A stretch of DNA of 64,000 bases from Benincasa hispida (Eukaryota > Streptophyta > Magnoliopsida > Cucurbitales > Cucurbitaceae). The notes under the pieces were generated by a model that was not told where the DNA came from, did no database searches, and saw nothing but the letters and a program-made list of their open reading frames with translations. Below, in pieces: positions 63,936 through 64,000 of this stretch. The DNA is taken from contig NC_052351.1 of assembly GCF_009727055.1 (NCBI RefSeq), positions 10,002,821-10,066,820 on the forward strand, written 5' to 3'. Each line of letters begins with the position of its first letter. Positions within the stretch are counted from its first letter, which is position 1. A program made the translations under genes and the position numbers.

Positions 63936-64000
63936 ATTGTAAAATCAAGCACTCTCTTTACAATCGGTTGCCTTTAAATATGAAAGAGAGAGCGGGCAGT

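Overview
The window is nuclear DNA of a flowering plant: AT-rich, intron-bearing genes with GT-AG junctions, long intergenic stretches and many transposable elements. The copia-type LTR family that recurs here and the short palindromic TCTATCA(G/C)TGATAGA-type repeat look to me like cucurbit (Cucumis-like) genomes; that family-level placement is recognition from memory, not something the sequence proves.

Four genes look intact. (1) 9378-12727 (+), seven exons: a G-type lectin S-receptor-like serine/threonine kinase of the B120 / SD1 type, 858 residues by my splice model. (2) 40793-41890 (+), intronless: a U-box/ARM-repeat E3 ubiquitin ligase closest to PUB8, 365 residues. (3) 45298-47686 (+), four exons: an FQR1-like flavodoxin-fold NAD(P)H:quinone oxidoreductase, 202 residues. 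(4) 61654-63935 (-), seven exons: a bHLH112/bHLH123-like atypical bHLH transcription factor, 407 residues. All four splice models keep one open frame and end at the stop expected for the family. Nothing suggests the four genes form a cluster or pathway.

The rest is mostly transposon. 1-~6690 is the 3' part of a decayed Ty1/copia element, broken by a MITE (2757-3063) and a solo LTR (3541-~5333). 15805-37173 is a 21.4-kb Athila/Tat-like Ty3/gypsy element with both LTRs and a perfect ATAAT target-site duplication. Its reverse transcriptase is split by a rearranged three-LTR copia element (20954-27331), which itself carries an inverted solo LTR with a perfect ACAAA duplication (21368-23424). Further inverted copia LTR pieces and an inverted gypsy LTR with a 69-bp tandem repeat lie at 29813-34525. 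51579-59370 holds CACTA (En/Spm) DNA: one left end, one right end of an apparently different family, a 247-bp tandem array between them, and a broken TNP2-DUF4216 transposase. Hairpin-type (foldback) elements sit near 8.1, 48.6, 51.0 and 59.8 kb, and a second copy of the MITE at 38225-38559 in opposite orientation.

I found no convincing undescribed gene system. The most informative structures are the datable nest of insertions, the two LTR truncations at almost the same LTR position, the CpG-rich GCGATCGT motif array inside an LTR, and a duplicated protease-region segment in the Athila element. Position 160 is an N flanked by two identical 59-bp blocks and is best read as an unmerged assembly overlap.
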